Positions 6,343-7,539 of a stretch of DNA of 7,539 nucleotides are shown here, piece by piece. The first letter of the stretch is position 1; each line of letters begins with the position of its first letter. The DNA is from Kordiimonadaceae bacterium (lineage in GTDB: Bacteria > Pseudomonadota > Alphaproteobacteria > Sphingomonadales > Emcibacteraceae), in assembly GCA_018699075.1 (NCBI GenBank), contig JABIPV010000053.1, positions 1 to 7,539 of the forward strand, given 5' to 3'. The notes under the pieces were generated by a model. It had not been told where the DNA came from and ran no database searches. It worked only from the letters and a program-made list of their open reading frames with translations. The position numbers were made by a program, and so were the translations under genes.

Positions 6343-7485
6343 ATTGCTCATATTGATTGTGATGCATTTTATGCCAGTGTCGAAAAACGAGATAATCCGG
6401 AATTAAATTCAAAACCCTTAATCATTGGCGGCGGCAAACGCGGTGTTGTCTCCACCTGTTGCTACATCGCGAGGACATATGGCGTTAGGTCTGCTATGCC
6501 CATGTATCAGGCAATTAAATTATGCCCAAACGCAACTGTAATCCCGCCAAGTATGAATAAATATTCAGAAGCGAGTAAACTAATCAGGGTTTATTTTGAT
6601 CACCTTACTCCCGCTGTGGAACCAATTTCAATTGATGAAGCTTTTCTTGATTTAACCGGGACAGAAAAACTGCATGGCATGCCGCCAGCAAAAATTCTTG
6701 CGCAAACAGCAAAAAAAATTTCTGTTGAAATAGGAATTACTGTTTCAGTAGGCCTTAGTTATAATAAATTTCTCGCTAAATTAGCTTCAGACCTCGATAA
6801 ACCCAACGGCTTTTCCATCATCGGCAAACAAGAAGCAAAAACTTTTCTCACCAAACAACCTATCAGTAAAATTTGGGGAGTAGGCAAAGTATTAAACAAA
6901 AAAATGACGCGCGCGGGGATCACACAAATAGGTCAATTGCAACAAATGGCCTTAAAAAAATTGGTGCAGGATTATGGCATTATGGGAGAAAGGCTATATT
7001 ATTTTTCTCGTGGCGAAGATAGCAGAAACATTATCCCACAACAAAAAACCAAAAGTGTTTCAAATGAAACAACTTTTAACGAAGATATCAAAGACTATAA
7101 TACTTTAAAAAAGCACCTTTGGGCTTTATGTGAAAAACTATCAGCTAGGCTTAAAGAAAAGCACCTTTCTGCAAAAACCATCAGCTTAAAATTAAAAACT
7201 TCAAATTTTAGAACCATTAGCCGGAGCCTTACTTTAAATGACCCCACCCAAATGGCGGACACCCTTTATGAGCAAGGAAAATTCCTCCTAAAACCCGAAT
7301 GTAAGGGACTGGAATATCGCTTAATTGGTATTGGTGTTTCAAAATTCTTTGATGATCAATTTTCTGATCTTCCAGACCTTTTAGACACCGGCAAAGAAAA
7401 GAAAATTAAAACGGAACGGGCGATGGATAAAATTCGCGGTAAATTTGGCAAAGATATAATTAACAAAGGTCGAAAATTTACCTGA
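6223..7485 (+). CDS. dinB: DNA polymerase IV (Y-family translesion polymerase) with N-terminal CxxC/CxxC extension
   Basis: Error-prone polymerase without proofreading that copies past damaged bases, in particular N2-dG adducts. The 420 residues compare with 351 in E. coli. The first 40 residues are an extension with C6-x2-C9 and C22-x2-C25, a likely zinc ribbon, known from other alphaproteobacterial DinB proteins. The palm follows: catalytic D45 in HIDCDAFYASVE (E. coli D8), D47, a tyrosine (Y50) at the steric-gate position (E. coli F13), and D138-E139 in SIDEAFLDLT (E. coli D103-E104). Thumb helix-hairpin-helix region SKIWGVGKVLNKKM and a little-finger domain come next. Near the C terminus QFSDLPDLL (379-387) might be the sliding-clamp motif, followed by a basic tail. 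The ATG overlaps the DUF3572 stop and has no good Shine-Dalgarno, so translational coupling is likely. No LexA-type repeat is seen upstream. Confidence 0.95.
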   Translation: MVSAFCRDCLNDIEEYQSNTSCPKCASPRIISHSELDQLSIAHIDCDAFYASVEKRDNPELNSKPLIIGGGKRGVVSTCCYIARTYGVRSAMPMYQAIKLCPNATVIPPSMNKYSEASKLIRVYFDHLTPAVEPISIDEAFLDLTGTEKLHGMPPAKILAQTAKKISVEIGITVSVGLSYNKFLAKLASDLDKPNGFSIIGKQEAKTFLTKQPISKIWGVGKVLNKKMTRAGITQIGQLQQMALKKLVQDYGIMGERLYYFSRGEDSRNIIPQQKTKSVSNETTFNEDIKDYNTLKKHLWALCEKLSARLKEKHLSAKTISLKLKTSNFRTISRSLTLNDPTQMADTLYEQGKFLLKPECKGLEYRLIGIGVSKFFDDQFSDLPDLLDTGKEKKIKTERAMDKIRGKFGKDIINKGRKFT

Positions 7486-7539
7486 CAGATTGCCTGCTAC
7501 ATGTAATAGTATTGAAAAAATAAATCACGATGCGGGAAA

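Noticed and set aside
7486..7539. Possible start of a further gene at ATG 7530, or a terminator after dinB
   Set aside because: Only three codons fit in the window, no ribosome binding site precedes them, and I see no stable hairpin with a T-run after dinB.
1..7539. CRISPR array, transposon ends, tRNA or rRNA, toxin-antitoxin or defence genes
   Set aside because: No repeated spacer units, no transposase, no tRNA-like sequence, and every long frame is explained by a known housekeeping or regulatory gene.

Overview
The window is an ordinary-looking chromosomal segment of an alphaproteobacterium, and I see no mobile element, CRISPR array, RNA gene or obvious horizontal insertion. The assignment rests on the gene set: DivK and PleD next to rpmG, rnr and topA, a DUF3572-type small protein in front of dinB, a DinB with the N-terminal CxxC/CxxC extension, and a cysteine-free 55-residue L33. 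The DNA is AT-rich for this class (estimated by eye, not counted). That would fit a low-GC, perhaps marine, lineage, but the genus cannot be read from the sequence.

Layout. On the + strand from the left edge lie the 3' part of topA (1-1446), rnr (1455-3692, 8 bp after topA and probably co-transcribed) and rpmG (3788-3955, with its own sigma-70-like promoter and a strong Shine-Dalgarno). A hairpin with T-runs on both strands (about 3988-4021) then separates rpmG from the convergent pleD. On the - strand divK (5790-5425) and pleD (5415-4036) form a tight two-gene unit with a 9-bp gap. A 148-bp divergent intergenic region (5791-5938) holds a spacing-perfect CtrA-type site (TTAA-N7-TTAA), a perfect TATAAT box and a TTGACA box. 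On the + strand a 94-residue DUF3572-like gene (5939-6223) overlaps dinB (6223-7485) by one base (TAATG). The last 54 bases hold no gene I can support.

How the genes work together. topA, rnr and rpmG are housekeeping genes for DNA supercoiling, RNA turnover and ribosome structure. divK and pleD belong to the alphaproteobacterial cell-cycle and polarity circuit: DivK controls the CckA-ChpT-CtrA phosphorelay, and PleD makes cyclic di-GMP, which also feeds into CckA. A CtrA-like site in front of divK would close a feedback loop. The same site lies just downstream of the best -10 box for DUF3572-dinB, so CtrA could also repress translesion polymerase expression; this is inference. Nothing in the window is convincingly a new system. 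The points most worth checking are the CtrA site and its placement, the uncharacterised small protein coupled to dinB, and the zinc-ribbon-like extension of DinB.
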